Shown here: piece after piece, positions 1 through 7,881 of the stretch
Layout: each line of letters opens with the position of its first letter
Position numbering within the stretch: position 1 is the stretch's first letter
Assembly: GCA_039714735.1 (NCBI GenBank)
Contig: JBDLIT010000003.1
Span: forward strand, 9,954-73,953
Length of the DNA: 64,000 nt
Source: JASJBU01 sp039714735
GTDB lineage: Bacteria > Pseudomonadota > Gammaproteobacteria > Chromatiales > Chromatiaceae
Direction: 5' to 3'
Translations under genes and position numbers: made by a program
The notes under the pieces: model-generated
Seen by the model: the letters and a program-made list of their open reading frames with translations, nothing else
Told to the model about the DNA's origin: nothing
The model's database searches: none

Positions 1-2
1 GG

Positions 3-911
3 CTTTGGGGCATGCCGGATGAGATTGCACGACTCATCCAGGACAGACAGAACAAGCAGTATCTGCCTGACATCGACTTTCCGGAGACCTTGACGCCAGT
101 AGCTGATCTGGCAACAGTACTGCATGGCGTGGATGAAGTGCTCATTGTGGTGCCCAGTCATGCATTCCGCTCCGTCACTCAGGCCATCGCTCCTCTGCTG
201 ACCACAGACGCAGGCATCTCATGGGCAACCAAAGGTTTTGAACCCGGCGCCCAACGATTGCTCTCCGATGTGGCTGCGGAAATCCTGCCGGCACGCAATC
301 TAGCGGTAATATCCGGACCCACCTTTGCCGGTGAGGTAGCCAGGGGCCTTCCGACCGCAGTTACGGTTGCCTCTGATTCCCTCCAGCACGCTGAAAAACT
401 CGCCGATTATCTTCATGCGCCTTGGTTTCGAGCCTATACCAGCAACGATATGATTGGCGTTCAGGTAGGCGGGGCAAGTAAAAATGTCCTGGCCATTGCC
501 GCCGGTATCGCCGATGGCCTTGGCTTCGGCGCCAACACCCGGGCAGCGCTTATCACCCGCGGTCTCACGGAGATCATGCGTCTGGGCACCAGATTGGGTG
601 GCCACACAGAGACATTCATGGGCCTGGCCGGCCTGGGTGATCTGGTGCTCACCTGTACCGACAATCAATCTCGCAACCGCCGCATGGGACTCGCCCTCGC
701 GAAAGGGCTGACCATCGAAGAAGCCCGCCAGGAGATCGGCCAGGAGGTGGAAGGAATACATACCGCACAGGAGGTCTATAAACTTTCACGGAAATATGCG
801 GTGGAAATGCCTATCTCAGAGCAGGTCTACCATGTTCTGTTTGAAGGCCTGAGTCCGAAACAGGCGGTGCATAATCTGCTGGACAGGCGGCAAAAGGCGG
901 AGAACGGTTAA
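3..911 (+). CDS. gpsA: Glycerol-3-phosphate dehydrogenase [NAD(P)+], 5'-truncated by the window edge
   Basis: Cytoplasmic enzyme reducing dihydroxyacetone phosphate to sn-glycerol 3-phosphate for phospholipid synthesis. The frame is already open at base 3 (residues LWG precede the first Met at base 12), so the N-terminal Rossmann glycine motif (about 30 residues) lies outside the window. Visible family signatures are SGPTFAGEVA, the catalytic-lysine region GGASKNVLAIAAG, GFGANTRAALITRG and GLAGLGDLVLTCT. The C-terminus (VEMPISEQVYHVLFEG) is complete. The stop codon abuts a 241-bp repeat. It is convergent with trmL, a neighbour it also has near cysE/secB in enterics. Identification is secure. 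Confidence 0.96.
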   Translation, partial: LWGMPDEIARLIQDRQNKQYLPDIDFPETLTPVADLATVLHGVDEVLIVVPSHAFRSVTQAIAPLLTTDAGISWATKGFEPGAQRLLSDVAAEILPARNLAVISGPTFAGEVARGLPTAVTVASDSLQHAEKLADYLHAPWFRAYTSNDMIGVQVGGASKNVLAIAAGIADGLGFGANTRAALITRGLTEIMRLGTRLGGHTETFMGLAGLGDLVLTCTDNQSRNRRMGLALAKGLTIEEARQEIGQEVEGIHTAQEVYKLSRKYAVEMPISEQVYHVLFEGLSPKQAVHNLLDRRQKAENG

Positions 912-1151
912 ACCTAGATTTCTCAGTTGACCGCTCCATTCTAGTGTTAACGAGTTGAAATTGTGTTTGTTTTGTTCACTAGACACCTTCACCCACTGGG
1001 TGAATTACGCTACGGGGTAGATTGCACGTTTGTGGCGGCGCATGTCTGCGTTACAACTCCTTGGAATAGAATAACTATTCCGCGTCATTGTGCCTTAACC
1101 TGCACCACCCCAAACGCACACTCTACCCCATCCAACTGAGGATTCTAGGTT
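911..1151. repeat. 241-bp hairpin-forming repeat, copy 1 (MITE-like)
   Basis: This fills most of the gap between gpsA and trmL. Its ends are inverted repeats: CCTAGATTTCTCAGTTG at 913-929 and its imperfect complement at 1133-1149 (15 of 17 match). An inner long imperfect palindrome runs from GGGGTAGA (1014-1021) to TCTACCCC (1122-1129), closing on GGAATAG-AATAA-CTATTCC (1063-1081). A smaller hairpin, CACCC-ACT-GGGTG, lies at 990-1002. TTAA at 908-911 and 1150-1153 may be a target duplication or insertion preference. No ORF is carried. The same 241-bp element recurs at 51080-51320. It resembles a MITE or REP-like element, and it could act as a terminator for the convergent genes. Confidence 0.85.
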
Positions 1152-1183
1152 AACCCAGGGCATTTTTTCGCCATCACGCCACT

Positions 1184-1648
1184 TTATCTGGCGCCGGCAT
1201 ATCCGGTCTGCCGCCAGGCTTCGTAAAGAATCACGGACACTGCATTTGAAAGGTTCAGACTCCTGCTTTCCGGCAGCATCGGTATTCGCAGTAGAGAATC
1301 AGGCTCAAGCCGGGCTAACAATGACTCAGGCAGGCCCCTGCTTTCCGGCCCGAAGAGTAAGGCATCACCAGATTCAAAGTTGGCGTCTGCATAAAAGCGC
1401 TTACCTTTCGTGCTACAGGCATAGAGGTGTTTCGGCGCGTGCTGTTGCAGAAAATCGTCGAGTGAATCATGCTCCCGCAGATCAGCCCATTCGTGGTAGT
1501 CAAGACCTGCCCGTCTCAAACGCTTATTATCCAGTTCGAATCCAAGTGGGCGGATCAGGTGTAAACTACTGCCAGTATTTGCACATAAGCGTATGATATT
1601 CCCTGTATTCGGTGGTATTTCCGGTTCGAAAAGCACGATATTGAACAT
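1184..1648 (-). CDS. trmL: tRNA (cytidine/uridine-2'-O-)-methyltransferase TrmL
   Basis: SPOUT-family (trefoil-knot) enzyme that 2'-O-methylates the wobble nucleotide 34 of tRNA-Leu isoacceptors using S-adenosylmethionine. At 154 residues it has the compact length of TrmL/YibK, with no extra RNA-binding domain. The three SPOUT motifs are visible: PPNTGNIIRLCANTG near residues 12-26, LFGPESRGLP near 97-106, and the knot segment IPMLPESRSLNLSNAVSV at the C-terminus. It acts as a dimer in the cytoplasm. It is convergent with gpsA across the repeat element. Assignment is firm from motifs and length. Confidence 0.94.
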   Translation of the reverse strand: MFNIVLFEPEIPPNTGNIIRLCANTGSSLHLIRPLGFELDNKRLRRAGLDYHEWADLREHDSLDDFLQQHAPKHLYACSTKGKRFYADANFESGDALLFGPESRGLPESLLARLEPDSLLRIPMLPESRSLNLSNAVSVILYEAWRQTGYAGAR

Positions 1649-1835
1649 CCAGTTACCTTTTATTAACGTTTTAAACGACAGCCCTGAAGTCTATTGCATC
1701 CTGATATGGAATCATTCCTTTTCTCGATCCCTCAATAATCAGTCACTCGCGGCCGCTAACACGCTTAGCCCATTGATGAACTGAACCTTGTGGGGCCGCT
1801 GCTGTAGACATCTTTGGCGAATATGGAACAACAAT

Positions 1836-2804
1836 ATGCCTGACACCAATCAATCTCCCCTGAACATCGAGTTCTGCGGTATGCCGTTCAACACGCCCAT
1901 CGTGTTGCTCTCAGGTTGCGTGGGATTTGGTGAAGAGTACACACGGGTAAAGGGTTTCAGCAACCGGCAGACGGGCGCAGTCTGTCTGAAGGGAACCACG
2001 CAGGAACCCCGGCTTGGGAATCAACCCCACCGAATCTATGAAACACCCTCCGGCATGCTGAATGCCATCGGCCTGCAGAATCCGGGAGTCGATAAGGTGG
2101 TTGATGAAATACTTCCCACTCTGGATTTCAGTGAAACGCATTTTATTGCAAACGTCTCCGGCTCCACAGTGGATGAGTACTACGAAGTCACTCGCCGTTT
2201 TGATGATTCCCCAATCGATGCCATCGAGATCAACATCTCCTGTCCCAATGTCAAAGAGGGTGGGGTCGCCTTCGGCAATGATCCCGCGATGTCCGCCAAG
2301 GTCGTCGAGGCTTGCCGCAAGGCGACCCGTAAACCTCTGATCACCAAACTCTCGCCCAACCAAACCGATATAGCCACCAATGCAAAGGGTTGTATCGAGG
2401 CCGGCAGTGATGCCTTTTCCGTGATCAATACCCTGATGGGAATGGCCATCGATATCGAGAGCCGCGTCCCGATCCTCGGGAATAACCAGGGAGGCCTCTC
2501 CGGACCGGCTATCAAACCGGTTGCCCTGCTCAAGGTCCATCAGGTCCATCAGGTCTGCAGGGATCACAACATACCCATCATTGGTCAAGGCGGCATCACT
2601 ACCGCGGAGGATGCCCTGGAATTTATTATTGCCGGGGCGCATGCCATCGGTGTGGGCACCGCGCTGTTCTATGATCCCCTGATCTGTCAGAAGATCAATG
2701 CGGGAATCCTCGACTATCTGTCCCGGCATGACCTGCCATCCGTTGATCATCTGGTCGGCACTCTTCAACTCCACCAACCAAAACTTCCAAAATGTGGTTG
2801 TTAA
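1836..2804 (+). CDS. pyrD: Dihydroorotate dehydrogenase, class 1B-like catalytic subunit
   Basis: FMN flavoprotein of de novo pyrimidine synthesis that oxidises dihydroorotate to orotate. I start at ATG 1836 (MPDTNQSPLNIEFCG); the in-frame upstream 16 residues from 1788 look non-coding. TIM-barrel signatures include LLSGCVGFGEEYTRV, the substrate loop NAIGLQNPG, NISCPNVKEGG with the class 1 catalytic cysteine, KLSPNQTD, and the FMN phosphate site IGQGGI. The protein is 322 residues and has no membrane-targeting N-terminus. Class 1B enzymes normally pair with PyrK, an FAD/2Fe-2S subunit, but no pyrK is nearby. A 9-nt tandem duplication gives VHQVHQV near 2532-2553. The HDOD gene follows after 21 bp. 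Confidence 0.85.
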   Translation: MPDTNQSPLNIEFCGMPFNTPIVLLSGCVGFGEEYTRVKGFSNRQTGAVCLKGTTQEPRLGNQPHRIYETPSGMLNAIGLQNPGVDKVVDEILPTLDFSETHFIANVSGSTVDEYYEVTRRFDDSPIDAIEINISCPNVKEGGVAFGNDPAMSAKVVEACRKATRKPLITKLSPNQTDIATNAKGCIEAGSDAFSVINTLMGMAIDIESRVPILGNNQGGLSGPAIKPVALLKVHQVHQVCRDHNIPIIGQGGITTAEDALEFIIAGAHAIGVGTALFYDPLICQKINAGILDYLSRHDLPSVDHLVGTLQLHQPKLPKCGC

Positions 2805-2825
2805 GCTATCAGGACGTATAACACT

Positions 2826-4085
2826 ATGGAGAGTTCATCTCTGCAACCAAGCCCCGAAATCCTGGCCAAGCTGAATCCAATGAATGGGCTCAGCGGAGTT
2901 CAGCTACAATTGCTCGCCCAAACACTGCAAATACATTCGGCGCCCAAGGGCGGGGTACTCATGCAACTGGGTGATACCGCAGATTTCAGTCTCTATCTGC
3001 TGAAAGGCCGGATACAGTTACGCTCATCGGATGAGCGCCACTTGGAAATTGCTGAACATTCGCCCCAGGCAATGGGTCCGATAGCCAACCTCATACCACG
3101 CCGCTATGAAGTTTCAGCACTGACACCCGTCGATTATCTGCTGGTGGATAATCAACTTCTGAAAGGTTTATTTGCGTCTCAGACCGCCGGGATCACCGCA
3201 ACAGAAATCTATACTCAAGAGAACCCTCAAACTCGGGATGAAACCGAAAGTCTACTCTCACAGGCGCTGTCAGAAGATTTGGGAAATGACTGCCTGAGCC
3301 TGCCCAGTCTGCCTGATGTCGCCATTCGGGTCGGCCAGGCCATGAGAGATGAAACAACCAACGCACAAAAGCTGGCGCATATCATCCAAACAGATCCCGC
3401 CATCACTACTAAACTGATTCGCGCCGCGAACAGCCCGCTGTACGCAGGCGTCTCGAAAGTCGACTCGTGCAAGGAGGCCGTGGTCAGGCTCGGCTCCGAC
3501 ACAACCCACAAACTGGTGCTCACATTCGCTCTGCGGGAACTCTTTAATGCACATTCAAGCGTATTGAAAAGCCGAATGCAGCAGTTGTGGGAGCATAGCA
3601 TCAAGGTCAGCGCCATCTGTTATGTGCTGGCAAAACTGTCAAAGCAATTCAATGCGGAACATGCCCTGCTAGCCGGACTACTGCATGATATCGGTGTTGT
3701 AGCCATCCTCAGTTATGCGGATCGCTTTCCTGATGTGGCCAATAACGAGCAAGAGCTAAACTCTGTGATTCAAGACATGCGTGGACCCATCGGTGTACAG
3801 ATTCTGCAGGCTTGGGATTTCATGGAAGATCTGGTGACCGTTGCCAAAGAGGCGGAAAACTGGCAGCGAGACAACGATGGACCCGCCGATTACGCAGACT
3901 TGGTGATCATCGCCCAACTGCACTGCTTCATCGGTTCTACGATGACGCAGGATCTGCCCGGCCTGGATCAGGTGCCCGCGTTCAAAAAGCTGGGGATCGG
4001 TGAACTCTCTCCAAGAATGAGCATAAAAATCCTCGACCTGGCGGAAGAGAAGATTGCTCGCGCCGAATCGCTACTCAGGTCCTAA
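2826..4085 (+). CDS. HDOD-domain signalling protein with N-terminal cNMP-binding-like domain
   Basis: A 419-residue protein. Residues about 15-110 resemble a cyclic-nucleotide-binding (CAP-ED) barrel (GGVLMQLGDTADFSLYLLKG), though the phosphate-binding cassette is not obvious. Residues about 155-365 form an HDOD domain: LPSLPDVAIRVGQAMRD, then DPAITTKLIRAANSPLY and RLGSDTTHKLVLTFALREL. HDOD domains are non-catalytic relatives of HD phosphohydrolases; this one retains an LLHDIG motif. Such proteins act in signalling, often linked to chemotaxis, c-di-GMP or twitching. The partner is unknown. It probably shares a transcript with pyrD (21-bp gap), though no functional link is evident. Confidence 0.85.
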   Translation: MESSSLQPSPEILAKLNPMNGLSGVQLQLLAQTLQIHSAPKGGVLMQLGDTADFSLYLLKGRIQLRSSDERHLEIAEHSPQAMGPIANLIPRRYEVSALTPVDYLLVDNQLLKGLFASQTAGITATEIYTQENPQTRDETESLLSQALSEDLGNDCLSLPSLPDVAIRVGQAMRDETTNAQKLAHIIQTDPAITTKLIRAANSPLYAGVSKVDSCKEAVVRLGSDTTHKLVLTFALRELFNAHSSVLKSRMQQLWEHSIKVSAICYVLAKLSKQFNAEHALLAGLLHDIGVVAILSYADRFPDVANNEQELNSVIQDMRGPIGVQILQAWDFMEDLVTVAKEAENWQRDNDGPADYADLVIIAQLHCFIGSTMTQDLPGLDQVPAFKKLGIGELSPRMSIKILDLAEEKIARAESLLRS

Positions 4086-4106
4086 CCCACTAGGCAGAGT
4101 AACTTA

Positions 4107-5150
4107 TCACTCTCGGCAATTTTCATTCTGGCCCAGCATCAAAGAGATAGCCCGTGTCTCATCATTGCTGTCGAGAATAATCTTCATTGTCATGGTCAGG
4201 GGCACCGAGAGAAACATGCCGACAGGCCCAAGCACCCAGCCCCAAAAAACCAGTGAGACGAATACGATCAATGGCGAAAGGCCAAGTCCCCGGCCCATAA
4301 AACGGGGCTCTATCAGGTTGCCCACCAGGCCGTTGATAACCAGATAAAGCACCCCAGCCCAAAGAGCCGTCCATGGTCCTAACTGGATCCAGGCAAGCAG
4401 CACTGCCGGCACCGCTGCGATAATCGAGCCGATATTCGGCACATAATTAAACAGAAAGGCTAACAAGCCCCAGAGCACCGGGTAGTCCACATCGAGCATC
4501 CACAGCCCGATGGAAACCAACATACCGGTCAATAAGCTGGTGCTGGTCTTGATCATCATGTACTGCTTGATGCTTGAGGTGATCGCCTCAATGCGTGCAA
4601 CCGAGCTTGCCGGGTCTGATGAAATGGCCAGAAGCTTGGCCTGAAACCCTGCGGCTTCGACCAGAATGAAGATTACCGTAATCAGGATAAACAGCGCCTG
4701 AGTCAACACATTACCCAGACCACTGAGTAAATTACCCGCCAGGGCCATGGCCTTACCCGGGTTCAGATAGGCCAGCAAAGTCGCTTCATCGAAGATGACC
4801 CCATAGCCTTGCAAGAGGACCAACAAACCGTGACTTTGGGTGGTAAGACGTTCCTGATACTTGGGCAGATTATCCGTAAAGTCGTGCAGCGAACCGCCTA
4901 TCATCCAGCCTAGCACCAAGCCAACCAGCACAATACCAAGCACAACAATGAGCATCGACAGCCATTCCGGCAGGCCCCTGGATTGCAGAAAGAACAAGGG
5001 TGGAGCGGCTATCACTGCGATAAACAGCGACAATAAAAAAGGCACCAGGAGTGGCTTGGCCGCCTGCATCCCGGCCACCAGAATCACAAAAGCGGCCAGC
5101 ACCAACAGGAAACGGGTTGCTGATGAGAGGTTATTGACCGGCTGATTCAA
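4107..5150 (-). CDS. AI-2E family (PerM/YdiK-type) membrane transporter
   Basis: A 347-residue integral membrane protein with about eight hydrophobic segments: two or three near the N-terminus, a soluble middle (about 75-150, 185-205) and a cluster of C-terminal helices. The segment WGLLAFLFNYVPNIGS and the following IPAV-like region are the family signature (GlLafllnfIPyiGs). Members export autoinducer-2, or act as Na+/H+ antiporters or permeases, so the substrate cannot be told from sequence. It is the last gene of a probable minus-strand operon cysC-lipoprotein-transporter, 15 bp after the lipoprotein, and is convergent with the HDOD gene. Confidence 0.9.
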   Translation of the reverse strand: MNQPVNNLSSATRFLLVLAAFVILVAGMQAAKPLLVPFLLSLFIAVIAAPPLFFLQSRGLPEWLSMLIVVLGIVLVGLVLGWMIGGSLHDFTDNLPKYQERLTTQSHGLLVLLQGYGVIFDEATLLAYLNPGKAMALAGNLLSGLGNVLTQALFILITVIFILVEAAGFQAKLLAISSDPASSVARIEAITSSIKQYMMIKTSTSLLTGMLVSIGLWMLDVDYPVLWGLLAFLFNYVPNIGSIIAAVPAVLLAWIQLGPWTALWAGVLYLVINGLVGNLIEPRFMGRGLGLSPLIVFVSLVFWGWVLGPVGMFLSVPLTMTMKIILDSNDETRAISLMLGQNENCRE

Positions 5151-5165
5151 ATTAACCGGACTGCA

Positions 5166-5564
5166 TCACTTGAAGACTGGGAGCGGGCTTTGCAGTGTCC
5201 ATTGCTCAGTCTCTTCATCATATTCCCAGATCTGTTGATCCAACAACTCCCTGACACTTTGACTGGACTCGTGGACATACTGAATCAATACAGCCTGCAA
5301 CGCCTTTATCTCACTCACCTGCGTAGGACCCTGTATGACTTCATAGTGGATGATGCGTAGATCTTTGCTCCTGGTAGGGCTGAATTTCGAAACATCATCT
5401 GAAGCAAAACTCTGAGCCTGTTGCATGGAGCCCCAGCGCAGAGTTGCTTCATATTTTCTCAGGGTTTCCACCAGAAAAGCAGCCTGCCTCTTTTCACCCA
5501 ATGTCTGGCAGCCGGTTAAAGACCAGAGAAGTAAGGAAAGGAGGACAAATCTCATGAAAGTCAT
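5166..5564 (-). CDS. Small predicted lipoprotein of unknown function
   Basis: A 132-residue protein. It has a lipoprotein signal peptide: Met-Thr-Phe-Met-Arg, a leucine-rich core, then lipobox LTGC with the lipidated cysteine at about residue 19. The start at 5564 is supported by AGGAGG about 9 bases upstream. The mature part is charged and looks alpha/beta, with RIIHYEVIQGPTQVSE and a C-terminal IWEYDEETEQWTLQSPLP. This NTF2-like, DUF4440-like layout is only suggestive. It probably sits on the inner leaflet of the outer membrane. It lies between cysC (41-bp gap) and the AI-2E transporter (15-bp gap). I do not recognise the family. Confidence 0.75.
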   Translation of the reverse strand: MTFMRFVLLSLLLWSLTGCQTLGEKRQAAFLVETLRKYEATLRWGSMQQAQSFASDDVSKFSPTRSKDLRIIHYEVIQGPTQVSEIKALQAVLIQYVHESSQSVRELLDQQIWEYDEETEQWTLQSPLPVFK

Positions 5565-5605
5565 TCGAGCATTCCTCCTTCTCCCTCACTCATGATCGGT
5601 AACCT

Positions 5606-6214
5606 TTAGACAACCCGAGTGGGGATAATCCCGCGTTCCTCGAGAGCCTGAATCATTTGTGCAACTGACTCTTCCAGGGTGTCCTGTTCCGTATCGACCA
5701 CTATTTCAGCCTTTAACGGTGGTTCGTACGGTGAGGATATGCCGGTGAATTCCGGAATTTCGCCTGCTCTGGCCCGTTTATATAAGCCCTTCACATCCCG
5801 CTCTTCGCATTTGTCCAGCGAACATTTGACATAAACCTCAATAAAGTCCCCGTGTGGAAACAATCCCCTGGCGCGGTCACGGTCTTCGCGGATAGGTGAG
5901 ATAAAAGCCGTGAGCGAAATGACCCCGGCATCCACAAAGAGTTTACCCATCTCACCGATACGGCGGATGTTCTCGGTACGATCCTCGACACTGAAACCGA
6001 GGTCACCGCAAAGTCCATGGCGCACATTGTCCCCATCGAAAACATAGGTCCGACAACCTCGCTGGTGCAGCTCCTCTTCAAGCGCATGGGCAATCGTGGA
6101 TTTACCAGACCCGGAGAGACCGGTAAACCACAGCAGTTTCGATCTGTGCGTATTGAGTTTTTCTCTGCGATCACGGGTGACTGTTGCGTGATGCCAAACG
6201 ATATTGCTATCCAT
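5606..6214 (-). CDS. cysC: Adenylylsulfate (APS) kinase
   Basis: Phosphorylates adenosine 5'-phosphosulfate to PAPS with ATP. It serves assimilatory sulfate activation or supplies sulfation donors. At 202 residues it has the length of stand-alone CysC. It has a P-loop GLSGSGKST (residues 32-40), the DGDNVRHGLCGDLGFS segment, the NIRRIGEMGKLFVDAG stretch and the lid motif FISPIRED. AAGGAT precedes ATG 6214 by about 8 bases. No cysD, cysN or sat lies nearby, so ATP sulfurylase must be encoded elsewhere. It probably heads the operon with the lipoprotein and the AI-2E transporter. Confidence 0.95.
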   Translation of the reverse strand: MDSNIVWHHATVTRDRREKLNTHRSKLLWFTGLSGSGKSTIAHALEEELHQRGCRTYVFDGDNVRHGLCGDLGFSVEDRTENIRRIGEMGKLFVDAGVISLTAFISPIREDRDRARGLFPHGDFIEVYVKCSLDKCEERDVKGLYKRARAGEIPEFTGISSPYEPPLKAEIVVDTEQDTLEESVAQMIQALEERGIIPTRVV

Positions 6215-6653
6215 CTATTAATCCTTCTGAATAAAGGCCACAAAAAAGAACTTCCATTCGGTTAAGTGTGAAATCCTATCAACTGTGTTGCGGCTAAAGT
6301 TAGAGATTCTGAATATTTCCACAGGATACGGCAAACGGGCCAACTCTTTTGTCATTTCAATTGACGAGCCATATCGATACCTTCCGTATCAAAAAACCAA
6401 TGACGCTTATCCCACCTTAGAACCCGGCTTGTCTGGTGATTCATTATCAATCCAGGAAAGCCTTAGGAATTATAATTGTACTATAAAGTAGGCGTTGACA
6501 TGGACTTAACATCACTATCTGCACAATGCAGATGCACGGCTTCTCCCCTGATACAAGACACAAAGGTTGCAAGAACTGAGAGAGACTAAACAAACACTGA
6601 TCTCAAATCGCTGATAGAATGTCGACTGTTCAGTAGTGGTTTGGCAATTCAAA
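6215..6653. other. Intergenic region between divergent cysC and traB-like gene
   Basis: About 440 bases. It must contain the promoters of both divergent genes. AT-rich words such as TATAAT near 6473 and TTGACA near 6495 are present, but I could not pair them at a convincing spacing. One 68-codon open frame (6285-6491) has no ribosome-binding site and no recognisable content, so I do not call it a gene. Confidence 0.4.
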
Positions 6654-7850
6654 ATGCATAACAGTGAGCAGGAACCTCAGATTGAAATCACCCTTGGCGA
6701 CAGCCGGGTCACCCTGTTAGGCACAGCCCATGTCTCCAAGGCCAGTGCCGAAAAGGTCACTGAGTTGCTTGAAAGCGGCAATTATGACGCGGTAGCCGTA
6801 GAACTCTGTCCCAGCCGCTATAACGCACTGCTAAATCCCGATGCACTGGCCAAGATGGATCTTTTCAAGGTCATACGCGAAGGTCGGGGAACACTGGTTA
6901 TGGCCAGTCTTGCACTGGGCGCCTATCAGCAACGCCTGGCGGATCAATTCGGCATCCAGCCAGGCGCCGAACAACGTGAAGCGGTCCGCATAGCCCGCGA
7001 ATCGCACCGTCCCTTGTTGCTCATTGACCGTGAGATCAGTATCACCCTCAAACGGGTCGCCGGTAATCTGCCCTGGTGGAAGCGGTTGGGCCTGTTTACC
7101 GGATTGCTGGCTGGCATCCTGTCCAAAGAAGATGTTTCCGAAAGTGAAATAGAAAAGCTCAAGGAAGGGGACATCCTGGAGACTACATTTGCAGAATTCG
7201 CAGAGGACCGCCAGGATCTTTACATCCCGCTAATCGATGAGCGTGATCGCTACATGGCCGCACGTATTCGTGAGGAGATCGAAGACAAAGGTCACGAAAA
7301 CCTGCTGGTAGTGATCGGCGCCGGCCACATGCGGGGTATTGCCAGTTACCTGGAAAAGGGTGCCGGGATTCCACAAACCATCATCACCGAACTCGATCAG
7401 TTACCGAAAAAAAGTCGTTGGCCCAAGGTGATTCCCTGGGTGATTGTGGCGCTTATACTTGTCGGCTTCGTATTAGGTTTTCTGCGTAGCCCTGGGCTCG
7501 GTTGGCAACTGGTTGCAGACTGGGTATTGATCAACGGTGGCCTTTCAGCGTTTGGCGCCTTGCTGGCCGCAGCTCACCCTTTAACGATTCTGACCGCCTT
7601 CCTCGCCGCCCCTCTGACCTCACTCAACCCAACTATCGGTGCGGGGATGGTCACAGCCGCAGCTGAACTCTATTTACGTAAACCCACCGTGGCCGACTTC
7701 GGAAAGCTGAGAACCGACACCACAAATCTAAAGGGGTGGTGGCACAATCGGGTATCCAGAACGTTGCTGGTATTCTTTCTGAGCACCTTGGGCTCCGCTG
7801 CCGGAACCTACCTTGCCGGTTTCCGTATTGTTCAACGTCTAACCGGCTAG
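6654..7850 (+). CDS. TraB/PrgY-family membrane protein
   Basis: About 398 residues from ATG 6654; a GTG at 6636 would add six residues, and neither has a clear Shine-Dalgarno. The N-terminal half is a TraB/TIKI-like domain with the signatures LLGTAHVSKASA, AVAVELCPSRY, and VVIGAGHMRGI near residue 225. Three to four hydrophobic helices follow (VIPWVIVALILVGFVLGF, and the Ala-rich LSAFGALLAAAHPL region). Named after enterococcal PrgY/TraB, which limits pheromone activity; related TIKI proteins are metalloproteases. The bacterial chromosomal role is unknown. It stands alone on the plus strand, convergent with cca. Confidence 0.85.
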   Translation: MHNSEQEPQIEITLGDSRVTLLGTAHVSKASAEKVTELLESGNYDAVAVELCPSRYNALLNPDALAKMDLFKVIREGRGTLVMASLALGAYQQRLADQFGIQPGAEQREAVRIARESHRPLLLIDREISITLKRVAGNLPWWKRLGLFTGLLAGILSKEDVSESEIEKLKEGDILETTFAEFAEDRQDLYIPLIDERDRYMAARIREEIEDKGHENLLVVIGAGHMRGIASYLEKGAGIPQTIITELDQLPKKSRWPKVIPWVIVALILVGFVLGFLRSPGLGWQLVADWVLINGGLSAFGALLAAAHPLTILTAFLAAPLTSLNPTIGAGMVTAAAELYLRKPTVADFGKLRTDTTNLKGWWHNRVSRTLLVFFLSTLGSAAGTYLAGFRIVQRLTG

Positions 7851-7881
7851 CCCGGCGATAACTACGCAGGGACAGCTATCC

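Noticed and set aside
300..761. 153-codon open frame antisense to gpsA
   Set aside because: Shadow of gpsA codon structure with no supporting signals.
2532..2553. Tandem 9-base repeat inside pyrD (GGTCCATCA twice)
   Set aside because: In frame, adds only three residues at a surface-like position; ordinary slippage.
1911..2777. 288-codon open frame on the minus strand inside pyrD
   Set aside because: It is fully antisense to a well-identified gene, has no ribosome-binding site and no family resemblance. Long antisense frames are expected in GC-rich coding DNA.
6285..6491. 68-codon open frame between cysC and the TraB-like gene
   Set aside because: No Shine-Dalgarno, AT-biased random-looking product, no recognisable motif.
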